Shown here piece by piece: positions 44,065-55,964 of a stretch of 64,000 nt of DNA (position 1 is the first letter of the stretch; each line of letters opens with the position of its first letter). Under the pieces are notes generated by a model. That model had not been told where the DNA came from. It saw nothing but the letters and a program-made list of their open reading frames with translations, and searched no databases. Source of the DNA: Carettochelys insculpta (Eukaryota > Chordata > Testudines > Carettochelyidae); NCBI RefSeq assembly GCF_033958435.1, contig NC_134161.1, forward strand, positions 11,284,001 to 11,348,000, read 5' to 3'. The position numbers were made by a program, and so were the translations under genes.

Positions 44065-44756
44065 GGGTGCGTCTACACTAGCCGGCTACTTCAAAGTAGA
44101 TGGCACAACGTCAAAATAGTACGTGTTGCATCTACACGCACTGTGCACTATATTGACGTTGAAGTTGACGTTAGGCGGTGAGATGTTGAAATTGCTATTC
44201 CTACCCGAAGATGGGAATAGCATCCTACTTGGATGTTCAGCCTCGAAGTAGGGAATTTGTAGATGATCTGCGTCCTGCCATGTCGAAATAGCGGGGTCCT
44301 CCATGGCGGCCATCAGCCGAGAGGTTGAGAGATGCTCTGTCCAGCCCCTGCGGGGCTTTATGGTCATCGTGTGCAGCAGCCCTTAGCCCAGGGCTTCTGG
44401 CTGCTGCTGCTGCTGCTGCAGCTGGAGGTCCACGCTGCGTGCATGGGGTCTGCAACCGGTTGTCGGCTCTGCGAATCTCGTGCTGTGCAGGCCGAGTGTC
44501 TGGGAGGGGCCCTATAAGGAAGCAGCTTGGGGCTTTGCTGGCCCCTTATTTTGACCGGGAGCACTTGTGTGTGTGGACGCATCGCATTTCCTTCCAGGGC
44601 TGCTCCTTTCGATGTTCTCCATTGCTACTTTGATGTTGAATGTCGATGGCACCAGCCCTGGAGAATGTGTAGACGATATGTGTCGAAGTAGCTTATTTTG
44701 ATGTTCTTACATTGAAATAGGCTACTTCGACATAGTGTGCTAGTGTAGGCGTAGCC
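44065..44756 (+). mobile_element. family A element, copy 3 (692 bp) inside a CR1
   Basis: The left end GGGTGCGTCTACACTAGC and the right end GCTAGTGTAGGCGTAGCC are inverted repeats. TTG flanks it on both sides (44062-44064, 44757-44759). CR1 tail sequence runs '...aatcacttg' before and 'ttgatgattacttg...' after, so the empty site 'cacttgatgatt' is known from other CR1 copies (e.g. 19361). This fixes both ends to the base. The copy is more diverged than copies 1 and 2, has fewer TTCGAA motifs, and has a longer CTG run (44401-44418). Confidence 0.9.
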
Positions 44757-44880
44757 TTGATGATTACTTGTTCTGTTCATTCTTCTGGTACACCTGGCAT
44801 TGACCACTATTGGAAACCAGGATACTGAGCTAGATGGACCTTTGGTCTGACCCAGTATAACCATTCTTATGTTCTTATAA
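44757..44880 (+). mobile_element. CR1 3' tail, right of family A insertion
   Basis: Continues 'gatgattacttgttctgttc' to 'ggtctgacccagtataacca' and ends 'ttcttatgttcttata'. Confidence 0.85.
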
Positions 44881-45834
44881 CCATAAAAATCTGTGCAAAG
44901 CAACACACAGCGTGCTGTCCAAAAATTCATTTTATCAGGTGACACCCATCAGCTATGACTGTCAGTTGTTATATATATCACAACAGTAAACTTTTATGAT
45001 GCTCTGTTTCCTCCTCAATCACTTTTTGAGGCATTGTGATGGCCACATTGGTGTAATGGATCTTTCAGGGAACTGTAGAGTCTTGGTTTAACTCTGATAC
45101 CTGTCTTGTGATGGTCTAACTTCTCTGATGTCAATAGAGCAGCTCCTGATTTATATCAGTGTCAGCATGAATCAGGCCATCAGGTGCTTTGCTTAGTTTT
45201 AAATGTTCTCGTGCCCACTGCTGCACAACATGTTCACCCTTCAACGAGATGCCCGAGGAGTCTTGTAGGGAGGGTAAAGTTGTCAGAGTATTTGAATTCC
45301 TCCTCTGTTTCTGAAAGATTTGCTGGTGTTCTTGAACCTCTGAAGTAATCTTGAAGCCCAGTTTTGAATATTAGTAATTATAACTGGCTAATGAAATTTA
45401 AAACAAAAGCTTCAAAATCACTCCTCCTGTGCCACAAAAAAAGCAAAATTTCAGTGTGGTCTCTGTTCCTCAGGGCTCAAAATGGACCAGATCTTCTGAG
45501 TTTAAAAGTAATTGTTTTTTGTTTTGTTTTTTTTTAAATCAGAATTATTCTTGAAGCCATTAGTGGCTGTTTCTGTAACCATTTCAATAACAGTTTGGAT
45601 AAAAATGCCACAGGTCACAGGTAATGAAAAATTTTAAAGTGAAGTTTGCAGTTTTTCCTGACTTCTTTCATTTAAATTAAAAAAAAAAAAGTCTGTTTAC
45701 TGACAGAAGCATAATGCTTTTTGGTTGCAGAATTTTAACTAGCTGTAAGAAAAACACCCCACTGACTGACAGCACTTTTTAAAATCTGTGCATCTCAAGT
45801 CCAGTCAATCTCATCAACCTAATCTTATATTTGG
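44881..45834. other. unannotated stretch
   Basis: No gene or repeat identified. T-rich and A-rich runs near 45510-45540 and 45670-45690. Confidence 0.4.
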
Positions 45835-45954
45835 GGGAAACTGAGGCATAATGATTCAGTCAAGATAACACAGTAGGTAATTGGCAGAACAGGGAACAGA
45901 ATGTAGGTCAGTTCCCAAGTCCTATGCTCTCGCCACTGGACTGGACTGCCTCCC
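45835..45954 (-). repeat. MIR-like SINE fragment
   Basis: Antisense MIR pattern: 'ggaaactgaggcataatgat', 'aagataacacagtaggtaat', 'aacagaatgtaggtcagttc', 'cgccactggactggactgcc'. Confidence 0.7.
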
Positions 45955-46833
45955 TGAAGACCCTGATCTCTCCTCTCTGGTATTTAAATATGACTTTACA
46001 ATTGTGCATTACAAGCCTAAATCAGTTAACATCAGAAAAAATTCCTTTCTACGAACTAAACTCAGCAACCTCTAGCTATATCTTCTAAGCTGCTTTCCCC
46101 GCCTTATCAAGCCAGGAGATGAATGACATATTTTTGAACATGTGCAACTTCAGTAAATAGTGGGTGGGGATTATTAATACAGGACTAAACCCAGTCCTGG
46201 CATGAAGCACACGGAAGACATATGTTACAACAACTTTCCTAAGGGGATTCTGGCCAAGGCAGATACCAAGTGTTCCCTGGAGCAGGTGAGGGGGCGTAAA
46301 ACAGTTCTTTTCTTTCCAAGACTAATGTAATTAAAGAATTGTAAAGCCCTTTAAGTTGCCTGCCCTTGGCTCTGTTGCACACTGGGATTTTTTACTTTTT
46401 ATATTTTTTTAGCACCTGTGAGTGGATAATGTGCTTTATTCAAAGAGGTAGGAAGGCCCAGAAATACAGTACAGCATCACAAACGGAGGAGATTATGTTG
46501 TTTTTCGTGGCATGAACATCCATTCATCTTCCCTGTGTGGATGGATTTGCTGCTAAACATGAGGTTAAAACCACCATCTTTCCAGCTGTCTGTTAATGCA
46601 CTGACCTTTGGAAAAGAACACTTATTTTAATCTAATAGAAATATACATTATGCATAATCTTTGCAATAGGTTTCCTCCAGTGTGAAGGTGAATGTTGCTG
46701 AGTAGCTCTCCATCCCTTCTTTCATCCCAAATGTCTACAGATCCATACCAGAGCAACCTTAAAATAATCATCAGAATCATAATATCCTTTGCCACTGTCC
46801 TTGAGTGACAAAGCTGTTGGAAAATGAAGTTGG
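45955..46833. other. unannotated stretch
   Basis: Nothing recognisable. Confidence 0.4.
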
Positions 46834-47908
46834 AGATTTCCAGAAAGCCTTTGACACGGTCCCACACCAAAGGCTTTTATGTAAATTAGGCGGTCATGGG
46901 ATAGGAGGAAAGATCCTTTCCTGGATCGGGAATTGGTTAAAAGACAGAAAACAAAGGGTTGGAATAAATGGTAAATTTTCACAATGGAGGCGGGTAACTA
47001 GTGGTGTTCCCCAGGGGTCAGTCCTGGGACCGATCCTGTTCAACTTGTTCATCAATGATCTAGAAAATGAGGTAAGCAGTGAGGTGGCAAAGTTTGCAGA
47101 TGACACCAAGTTGTTCAGGACAGTCAAAACCAAAAGGGATTGTGAAGAACTACAAAAAGATCTCAACGAACTGAGCGATTGGGCAGCAAAATGGCAAATG
47201 AAATTTAATGTGGGTAAGTGTAAGGTAATGCACATTGGAAAAAAAAACCCAAATTACACGTACAACATGATGGGGTCAAATTTAGCTACGACAGATCAGG
47301 AAAGGGATCTTGGAGTTATAGTGGATAGTTCTCTGAAGACATCCACGCAGTGTGCAGCGGCAGTTAGTAAAGCAAATAGGATGTTAGGAATTATTAAAAC
47401 AGGGATAGATAATAAGACAAAAGATATCATACTTCCCCTATATAAAACTATGGTACGCCCACATCTTGAGTACTGCGTGCAGATGTGGTCTCCTCACCTC
47501 AAAAAAGATATATTGGCATTAGAAAAGGTTCAGAAAAGGGCGACTAAGATGATTAGGGGTTTGGAATGGGTCCCATATGAGGAGAGGATAGAGAGACTGG
47601 GACTTTTCAGTCTGGAAAAGAGGCGATTGAGGGGCGATATGATAGAGGTATATAAAATCATGAATGGTGTGGAGAAAGTGAACATAGAAAAATTATTTAC
47701 CTTTTCCCATAATACAAGAACTAGGGGACACCAAATGAAATTGATGGGTAGTAGGTTCAAAACTAATAAAAGGAAATTTTTCTTCACACAGCGCACAGTA
47801 AACCTGTGGAACTCCTTGCCGGAGGAGGCTGTGAAGGCCAGGACTCTATTAGGGTTTAAAAAAGAGCTCGATAAATTTTTGCAGATTAGGTCCATAAACG
47901 GCTATTAG
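46805..47908 (+). CDS. CR1 reverse transcriptase, partial (367 aa frame)
   Basis: This is the C-terminal part of the CR1 ORF2 protein, which reverse transcribes CR1 RNA at the nicked genomic target. The first ten or so codons are flanking DNA; CR1 homology begins near residue 11 with '[11 protein letters not shown]'. The fingers/palm motif '[11 protein letters not shown]' is at residues 66-76 and the catalytic 'FADD' box at 97-100, both intact. The thumb and C-terminal region, including '[11 protein letters not shown]', '[11 protein letters not shown]' and '[16 protein letters not shown]', follow. It ends '...RSINGY', the usual CR1 terminus. The endonuclease domain is absent through 5' truncation. 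The apparent ATG is not a real start, so expression as a protein is doubtful. Confidence 0.85.
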   Translation: MTKLLENEVGDFQKAFDTVPHQRLLCKLGGHGIGGKILSWIGNWLKDRKQRVGINGKFSQWRRVTSGVPQGSVLGPILFNLFINDLENEVSSEVAKFADDTKLFRTVKTKRDCEELQKDLNELSDWAAKWQMKFNVGKCKVMHIGKKNPNYTYNMMGSNLATTDQERDLGVIVDSSLKTSTQCAAAVSKANRMLGIIKTGIDNKTKDIILPLYKTMVRPHLEYCVQMWSPHLKKDILALEKVQKRATKMIRGLEWVPYEERIERLGLFSLEKRRLRGDMIEVYKIMNGVEKVNIEKLFTFSHNTRTRGHQMKLMGSRFKTNKRKFFFTQRTVNLWNSLPEEAVKARTLLGFKKELDKFLQIRSINGY

Positions 47909-48099
47909 CCAGGGGTAAAGTATGGTGCCCTAGCCTTCAGTACAAGGGCAGGAGATGGATGGCAGGAGATAAATCACTTGATCATTGTCTTCTGTTCTCC
48001 TTCTCTGGGGCACCTGGCATTGGCCACTGTCGGCAGACGGGATACTGGGCTGGATGGACCTTTGGTCTGACCCAGTATGGCCATTCTTATGTTCTTATG
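46834..48099 (+). mobile_element. CR1 LINE, 5'-truncated, youngest copy in the window
   Basis: The element enters CR1 ORF2 in the middle of the reverse transcriptase ('gatttccagaaagcctttga') and runs uninterrupted to the natural ORF2 stop and the full 3' tail, ending 'ttcttatgttcttatg'. Absence of stops or frameshifts over about 1070 bases indicates a recent insertion compared with the other CR1 copies here. It lacks the endonuclease half and the 5' end and cannot move on its own. I could not identify a clear TSD. Confidence 0.95.
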
Positions 48100-51000
48100 T
48101 AGTTTACTCCAAATGACAATATGAATGTCCTCTGCCCATCTCCCAGGTTATTTGCAGGTGTCAGTCATTGGAGGGAATCTAATCAAACGCAGCGGTAACT
48201 CTGCAAATGCTGCTGCTAAACTAATCCATAAAGTTTTGGCTTTGGAAAGCAAACAGATTGGTCAGGCCTGATTCTCAGCTGTGCTCAAACCACTTTGCAC
48301 TGTTGTAGCAGCAGAAATGAAAAGGTGCATGTGTAAATGTACAGCGCCGAGTACAATGGGTTGCTGGTCAACAAGTGGGGCTTGTAAACACAACTGCAAT
48401 TTGATTAATTGTTAATCATAGTTAATACTTACCTTTGACTCCCATGCTTGGTCCTTTTTACGTCAGCACTGGGTCACAAAACTGCCTCTGAGCAAACAAG
48501 GGGCAGCCCCTTTTTTGCTTTTGCTGGGGACCAGTTGCACAGGAATGGAAAAGTCACATAAGTTCATTGTTTTCCAAGGCAGGTGGTGCTCTGTGAGCTT
48601 AAAGTGAGCACCAGATGGGCAGAGATGATGAAAGAGGCATCAGCGTGGAAGGCTTCCCTCCAGGGTGTTAAATATTACATTTACCGAGTCGGCAGAACTG
48701 TTGAAACCAATAGAACTAATTAGAGAGCTGATGTCAGGGGAAGGACGTGCCTGAACTAAAGCGATGCCAGACCACTGTCTTTTCTTTTTGGCGGCGGGGT
48801 GGGAACAATCCACAAGACGTGGCCTATAATCTTGGGAAGGGGGATCGGGGCTCACACCATTCAAGCCAAAGGTGCCAGATTGGTGTGTTTATCTGCCGCA
48901 TGTGGCAGCTGCTCGCTCTTGTCCGCTGCTGGAATGCTTTCTAATGTGTCTGAGGGAGAATGTGGGGATTCAACTGTTTTGTAGCCATCCACCTTTCATG
49001 GCAAGGGTGGGAGATTGGCCTGCCAGCTTCCCTATCCATCAGTCCTAGAAGATACTCATTATCATTTGTTTAGCGATAGCAGCTGGGAACCTGACTCTTA
49101 GTCCATAAGAAAAAGATGGTCCACTCCCCACCCTCACCTGGGACTGCCTGCCAGCCTCTCCTGCTTCCACAGCACAATGAATCTGCATTGGCTGCAGCAG
49201 AACAGCTTCCTGTTCCCCTGTGAGTGGCGCTGTGTGGATGTAGCCTCTTTTGGAGAAATCTCCCAGGCCCCCTGCCCCACACCACCTGATTGCACTGGCC
49301 AGCAGAAGGAAGACTTAAACCAAGGGCTATAGAGGGCAGGAGAGGCCTGGAAGGGTGAGAAGTGGAGAGCGCACCTGTGCCAAACCTACTGATATAGATG
49401 TTACATCGATCACCCTTGTGTTCAACCTCAACGAGCTGGCGGGCAATGAGAGCCAGAGAGCAAGAGCTCAGGACTGCAGGGATCGTCTGTGTGATCTGAA
49501 TGCTGATCTCACATGACAGGGGCACGTGGCCATGTCACCCTCCATTGCCTGCAGCCCCAAGTTCTCCTGGTAGTACAGTCCATGTGGTCTCTCCTGGAGC
49601 TTAGAAGCGCTGAAGCGGCCATAATTTTGAAGCTGGAGGTCCTGAAATCTCCAACTAAGAGCATTCAGTCCAGTCAGAGCAGTCGGTGCCAGATGCACAC
49701 AGCTCTTCAGCACATGCTTAGATCTAAGTATGTGCTGTGCACAAACAGGGGTCTTTATCTAGGGCATCTTTCTATTGTTCCCTGAACAGAAAACTCTTCC
49801 TGCAGGACGGTTCACTTCCTGGATAGCTAGTGTACTTGTAGAGAAGCAAGAGGCATTCTCCTTTCTGGGACTCAGCCAGGTGCTGGGTCAGCTCTGGGCA
49901 GGCTGGCATGGTCTCTCCACAATGTGTGGCTCAGGGTCAAAGTGCGGGGATGCTAAGGGGACTAAGATAAGGCAGACAGCTCTGAAGTACTGTGGCCTGT
50001 TGGCAGCTAAAATGAGGCCATGACGTCTGCTCCTCTACCACCTCGAAGCGTGGGTCATTACCTGGGAGTCTCTGTTGCGCATGTCTCTGGGTCCCATCTG
50101 GATTGCCTGATTCGTTTGTGGTTAATTGTTTTTGGATGCCAGTTAGTATTCATTGAAAGAGTTAGGGGGCAGAAGGTTCCAGGCCCATAATCAGACACAA
50201 GAGAATTAAAATTAACAAGTTCTGTGTTTGGCAGGGACCCCAGGTATAGAGTGGACTGAGCTTGTCTGTCGACTCACTCCAGGGAATTCCTCAGCCCGTC
50301 CACCTGAACACACTTGGAAAATAATCTGTGAGTACCTGCCAGTTGTAGTCTTCTAGAAATTGTCCCCCGCCAGCCAGCCATCTCTGCTGCTTGTGTGCCT
50401 GCCATATTCTGTGTGAGAGACACTATCTCCACACCCTGAGTAAGAGCACTTCTAGGAGGGTCCTGGTCTTTCAACAGACCTGAACAGAGCATGCCTCCTG
50501 ATGGCTGAGCTAAATGGAGATGGAATTAGCCAAGCCAAACCACACCATATGTGGCCTAGGTTAGAGTCGCTTCGTGTCTTTGAACTCTGAGTAGTATTCT
50601 GGCACTCTCTGCCATGGAAATAATAATAATAATAAAAAGAGAATTAAGACAAGTAGGCAAACATAAAAATGAGTTGTTATGCAGTGTCTATGCAGATTCC
50701 CATCTCCAGTGTCAAGAGAGCGTCATTCCACTATGATAGCTTCTTTTCATGAAAGCATTTTGTAGCAGTGCTAAAGAACCACGCCAGCTGAAAGAACTGA
50801 TAAACAAATGGAAACTGAGGCATTCAGGGTCTTTATTATTATTCAGACAAAGCATCTGTGACTGTTCAGAAGGAGGAGAGGAGGAGATGGAGCATAAAAG
50901 CCAGACTATTGTATTGCTGTCTTGTCCATGTCAGCTGAAGATCTGGCTGTGGTGGGCTGGCAGGTTGTCTGGATAAATAGGTTAGGGGGCAGAACATACA

Positions 51001-51624
51001 TTTGTGATGAGAACTTTCCTCTTACAGCCCAGATCAGGAGGTCTAGAGGTACTGTCAAGGACGGACGGAGCTCTATAAATCAGGACAGGCGTTTTTGTCT
51101 GTTTGAAAAGTCTTATCTCGGAGTTCGTCCAGGCAATTTTTTGAGGTCTCTCTAGAGCACTGCCTCCCCTTATCACTGCGCCGCAGCTTTAAACGCAGAT
51201 AGATACCCTCTAATGGAAGTGCAGGCAGGAGCCCTCGCTCTTTGTAAGTGCCAGCTCATAATTTAGTTTTGTGCCCTCTGGCACCGACACATCCGTCAAT
51301 AAAAGCAGCTGCGGCGTCCCCTTTGTTACATTCTGAGGGTGGTGGTGTATCCATGCGAGAGTGGTCTTGCTTGCACCCTTATTTCCCTCTGTAGGGAGAG
51401 AAGGAAGGGTGGAGAGATCAGGACTGCTTGTTACCATGCTGGCTGTGCCACTCACATTAGCGATGTTGGGTGAGTGGCTTTTAACCTCACCATGAAACGG
51501 GTCAAGGAACACTTGCCCTTGTTTGGTGGGAGGATTTGTGAAGGAACAGAAAGACCCGTGAATGGAAGGGGCTACAGAAGAGCAGTGGTGTTTCCATTGT
51601 AGGGAGGATGAATCTGTAAACAAC
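48100..51624. other. unannotated stretch (3.5 kb)
   Basis: No gene and no repeat family that I can name. A (TAA)n run is at 50620-50636. The longest frames (151 codons minus at 49070-49525, 137 codons minus at 51210-51623) carry no recognisable domain. Introns or regulatory DNA of a host gene cannot be excluded. Confidence 0.4.
50620..50636. repeat. (TAA)n microsatellite
   Basis: Five to six TAA units. Confidence 0.9.
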
Positions 51625-51632
51625 TCTCAGTG

Positions 51633-51820
51633 CCCAGGATTGGGTTTTCCAAGGCACCTAGGTAAGGTAGGCACCAAGCACCTAGTTTTTAAGGCTGTAA
51701 AATGCCTGGTGAGATTTTTAAACATGTCTAAGTCAATGCGGTGTCCAACACCAATTGATTTCACTGGGGTTTAGGCTCCAAATAACAGCTGCCTAAATAC
51801 CTTTGAAAATCTGGCCTCTG
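51633..51820. mobile_element. hAT-like fold-back MITE (188 bp)
   Basis: The left end 'cccaggattgggttttccaa' and the reverse complement of the right end 'cagaggccagattttcaaag' form inverted termini, with 'ggcaccta' and 'aggctcc'/'taaatac' blocks continuing the fold-back. The flanks TCTCAGTG (51625-51632) and ACTCAGTG (51821-51828) agree at 7 of 8. The GATTTTCAAAGG-type terminus recurs at 56292-56418. Confidence 0.7.
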
Positions 51821-51828
51821 ACTCAGTG

Positions 51829-52819
51829 ACATTCCGTGGGACTCGGGCACCTAACCCCCTTAGGCATTTTGATAGTCCCTCCCTCTGTTTCACATCCTCA
51901 GACGCCATCTCCACAGCCTCCCTGTGACAGATTCAAACACTAGCAGCTCCTCTTTCTCCCCTACAGCTGCTCTCTTCACTGTCCCAACTTTGCCTCTCTC
52001 TTCCCACTTTGTGTCACGTGGAAAAATCATTTGTCTTTCTCAACCTCCTGTGTGCACCATGTGCGCCTCCAAATTCTCTCTCTCACACACACACACCCAC
52101 CCACCCACCCTCTCAAGATACCATGTTGCAAAGTCTGGAACTGGATCAATCCAAAATGTAGCTCAGGGCAGGGGAGGGAGTTGATTCAGTCATTTCTGGG
52201 GCTTTGCACACACTAAATAGCAGTGTTTGCATCCATGATTCTAGCTCTGCTTCTGAGGGTGTTCGTGTCTGGCAGGTTTGCTTGGACCATTGCTCCTCCC
52301 CTGGAGTATGTGATCCCTGAGTTCCTCTTTGTGTTTTGGATTTGAGCAAAATCCCAAAGCTCAACTCAGCAGAACCAGCCAAGTTTCACCTATCACAACT
52401 GATAACAGATTGCTGGATTTACACTTGAAATCAAAGCCTGATACCCAAACTGAGTCTGAAGTGAAACCTGACACCTTTGCCTTGCTCTGGCCTCTCCTTA
52501 GGGAGGCTGGGTACAGTTTTAGCTCAGCTGAATCTTCTAGTCTATGGCTGTGCCACCTTATTTTGGAGGTTCATGCACCACCATCTGCACTGCATCTCAT
52601 CGCCTGCCCTCTCAGAGAAGAGTTTCTGGTGACTCTTCCCTGCGTTGGACAGCTCCAGCTGCCACCAGAAAGTTTCATTGACAGATTGTTAATATCCCCA
52701 GTTCGCCCCCTGAAGAGCACTCTGCCTTCTGGCTGAGCCTGTGTGACCATGAGCTCCTTACCTGCAGACATGTGAAGCAGGTTTAATAGCCTTCTCCTCT
52801 CTGCCTCGCTGCACCGTGA
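51829..52819. other. unannotated stretch
   Basis: No gene. A (CA)n/(CCCA)n run lies at 52079-52111. Confidence 0.4.
52079..52111. repeat. (CA)n(CCCA)n microsatellite
   Basis: CACACA followed by four CCCA/CCAC units. Confidence 0.9.
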
Positions 52820-53600
52820 CTGAGAGGGAAGTCAGAGCCACATGAGTCGTTAATTGCTTTGGCCCTGTAACTCCCAAAAGATGAGCGATTAAAAGGGAAG
52901 GAAAATAGCTATTATATCTCTTTCTTGCAAAAAAAAACTTGCAGAGTGAAAGGCTCGTTAACGTCATTAGTGTTTCATTAACCTCTAGCCAGACAAATAG
53001 GCGAGTGGTAATTTCACAGTGGGGGATGGGGAAGAAGAAAATTAAAAATTACCCAGCTGTAGGTGACATTCTCCATCTTACCTCCAATGCACAGCTGGAG
53101 CGGTATAAGCAACCTTGCCTTGCCTTCGTGCCGCGTTGGGGTTTGGAGGGGAGCCAAGAGCTCTGGCTGCTTGGAAGGGCCGTCGGTAATAAAAAGCAGC
53201 GAGAGTCATTGATTGTGACAAAATGGAATTCATTCGAACACAACAACATCTGAGATCTCAGAAAGGAAACACGGCCCTGCACAATGCCAGCTTCCAATAA
53301 AAAGAGCGAGCGAGCAAGACAAAGACTTGCCAGCTGCAAAAAGACTTTCTTTGTTTGAATAAAAAGGTTGGCGTCCCCCCTTGTAATTTTTGTATTGGAT
53401 TTTTATCTTTCCCCAACTTTGTGTATTCTCTGCGCGCACACACAGAGTATGCGAGTGTAGGTCAGGTCAGTTCGGGAAGTCAGATTTTAACATATCTCTT
53501 GCCTTTCAACATTTTCCCTTAGTAAAACTCTTTGGTATTAAAGAGTTCACCTGCAGATCTGTGACTTGGGTTATTTGTTAGGGAGTATTGTGATAGCTCC
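52820..53600. other. possible conserved noncoding DNA
   Basis: AT-rich, with several homeodomain-like cores ('cgttaattgctt', 'gcgattaaaag', 'tcattaacctc', 'gtcattagtg') and no recognisable repeat. It may be an enhancer-like conserved element. The only support is motif clustering. Confidence 0.2.
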
Positions 53601-54085
53601 CAACAGAGGACATTATCCAGTGCAAGCATACATAGTAAGAGACAGCCCTTGCTTGTGGTCTACAGAGACAACATTGACAAAGGATGCATTGTTACCTTGT
53701 GATGGGTGATACAAACGCCTACCTGGAGAGGAAGGAGTTAAAGAGATGCTCTGGGCCCAGGTCACCCATCCCAAAACTTTAAAAGTGGGAGCAAAGGAGC
53801 TCTGTGCCAGTCAGGCAGTGAAGGAAAGCAAAGCAAAGCCCTGGCTGTAGCAAGCTGAGCAAGCCCACAAAGAAGTGAGTGGTGACTTCCTGGAGGTCAT
53901 AGATTTTATCCTTTACCCTGTGGGCAGAGAGGGGATGGATAGGAAATGGTACTGGAAAGCAGCTGCTTAACACCTCAGGGTGCTGGACTGGGCCAGGGAA
54001 AGATGCAAGGGTCTCATGTGACCCCAACTGTAAGGGAAAGCCCTGACTCCCTTGCTTACTCTCATTGACCTTCCTGTTGTTGGAC
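53601..54085. other. unannotated stretch
   Basis: Nothing recognisable with confidence. Confidence 0.35.
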
Positions 54086-54142
54086 ACTCTCTCTCTCTGT
54101 CTCTCTCTCTCTCTGTCTCTCTCTCTCTCTATATATATATAT
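54086..54142. repeat. (TC)n(TA)n compound microsatellite
   Basis: About 20 TC/TG-interrupted dinucleotides followed by TATATATA. Confidence 0.95.
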
Positions 54143-54227
54143 TTATACTTCAAAAGTAGTGGACTTGAAAATGTTACTTGGCTGAGTCCCTGAAAGAACA
54201 GGATCCCTTTGGGTAGAGTGATGCTAA

Positions 54228-54466
54228 GGGTCGGTCTTCAATACCGGGAAGATCAATCTGCTCAGGGTCGATCTTCTGGGGTTCAATTTTGCATGCTTAG
54301 TAGGGACATGCAAAATTGAATTATCAGAAGTTGACAGTCAACCCCTATGCTCCTCAATCTCGCGAGGAGTAAGAGACATTGACGGGAGAGTTTCCCCCAT
54401 TGACCTTCTGTGAGGATGACCAGGTAAGCTGATTGTAGGCAAGTCGATTCTATGAAGATTGAGATA
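54228..54466 (+). mobile_element. PIF/Harbinger-like MITE, right end eroded
   Basis: The left end GGGTCGGTCTTCAATA is preceded by TAA (54225-54227). The middle block 'gagacattgacgggagagtt' and 'ttctgtgaggatgaccaggt' parallels 31985-32277. The right terminus is lost or rearranged near 54466. Confidence 0.55.
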
Positions 54467-55964
54467 TTGCCTATTTCGGCCCAAGGTGGAGAGCAAATTC
54501 CATAGTCAAAGAGCCCTGGTGGAAAATGCTCTGCCAGCAGTAAGGAATCTTTCCTTCAAGGCATTCCAGCAGTCTGGTCTGGCAGAATGGCATGCAGAGA
54601 GGGGCAATTTCTAAGATAGGCAGGCTCCTCATCATTTTGGCCATGGATGCTTGTGTGAAGCCAGTTCCAAAGTCATGCATGCAAGGAGTCCTGGAATCCG
54701 CCCTTTTAAATCTCACCCAGGAGTATTTGTGCCTGGGGCACGGTAAGCACAACAAGGTGGTTGGTGTGGAGAAGAGAAAGCTCAGTGTTTGAATATTTGT
54801 CTGGGAACCGCTGGTTGAGAGAGGACTGAGGAGGCGGTAAAAGACTGATGGTTCTCTATCTCTCTGCCTGCCTAGCCATATGGTGCTGTCACAGGAGTAT
54901 CTGAGCGCCTCATTTTTAACTACTTTCAAGGCCATGAGACTAGATGGCTGCAGCTCCACAGCTCAGGTCCTTTTGGGGTAGTTGGAATCTCGTTTCTTCG
55001 CTTGCCAATGGTTCAGAAGATGGGGAACTCTGGGGTGTTTTTGTGCTATCTCTGCCCTTTAGCACATTGCTCTGTGGTTCTGTTCCCCCTCTCGTGCTTT
55101 GACTGTCTGGCCTGTTCAGACTCCTAGGCCTAGATTCACCCAGCTATTGAAGCTCTGAGCCTCAGTCTCATTCTGAATATGGACCTCAGCTCTTTGGAGA
55201 AGAGGTGGTTTCTCATGTGATTTTAATGGAACCTCGCTCTATGGAGCCCCGGTGTCAGCCTTGGCATCTGAACACTACTTAATGCCCTGCATAATAATGA
55301 TCGGCTGATTCACACATCACTTAATGCCTGACTCTGTGTAAGTGCTCACTGTTATTGCTTACATGATGAATAGCCCTGGCTGGAAAATGAAGGAAGGAGT
55401 GTGCTGCAGATTTTTTTTTTCCGGTTAAAAAGTTGTGCTGCTGCTGAAAATTTTTGATATGTGGTTTCTGGTTTGCCAGTGGAAAATTGGTACATTTGAG
55501 GAAATCGCATACCACCTGTGAAATGTGCATTTTGTCAAAAAAAAAAAAAAAAGTTTTGCCTCCAAAAGCCCAGCAACGTAAAAAGTGCTTTGACACAAAT
55601 GTTTCACCCGCCCCCAATGGTAAACATGTGCTGCAGCCATCAAATAGATTGTCATATGCTCTGGCAGAAGTAGGCAGCAGTACTCAAGTGCCACTGAGTG
55701 GGAGCTGCTGCATCATCTGCAGTCATTGAAAGTGAAAGGAGTTTGTGTTTGTACAGCCCCTTGCACAGTGGAGCCCGGGTCTGTCACCGGAGCCCTGAAT
55801 TTCAGCAGCTGCAGAAGTCATAAAGACAGGATTTGTATGCCATGCAGCACTTACAGCATGGGCATCAGAGATGTAGGCTTCCCTCCTACACAGTGCTACA
55901 AATCGAACTGGAGGGACTGAAATTTCATTCAACCCCATGGGATTTTTTTCATTAGTTTGTGGTT
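54467..55964. other. unannotated stretch
   Basis: No gene. T- and A-runs at 55409-55422 and 55537-55552. A 162-codon minus frame (54471-54959) has no recognisable domain. Confidence 0.4.

Noticed and set aside
46622..47895. Minus-strand frames of 82-121 codons across the young CR1
   Set aside because: They are antisense to the CR1 reverse-transcriptase frame.
46834..48099. A target-site duplication for the young CR1
   Set aside because: I compared the bases just outside both ends and saw no convincing match; none is claimed.
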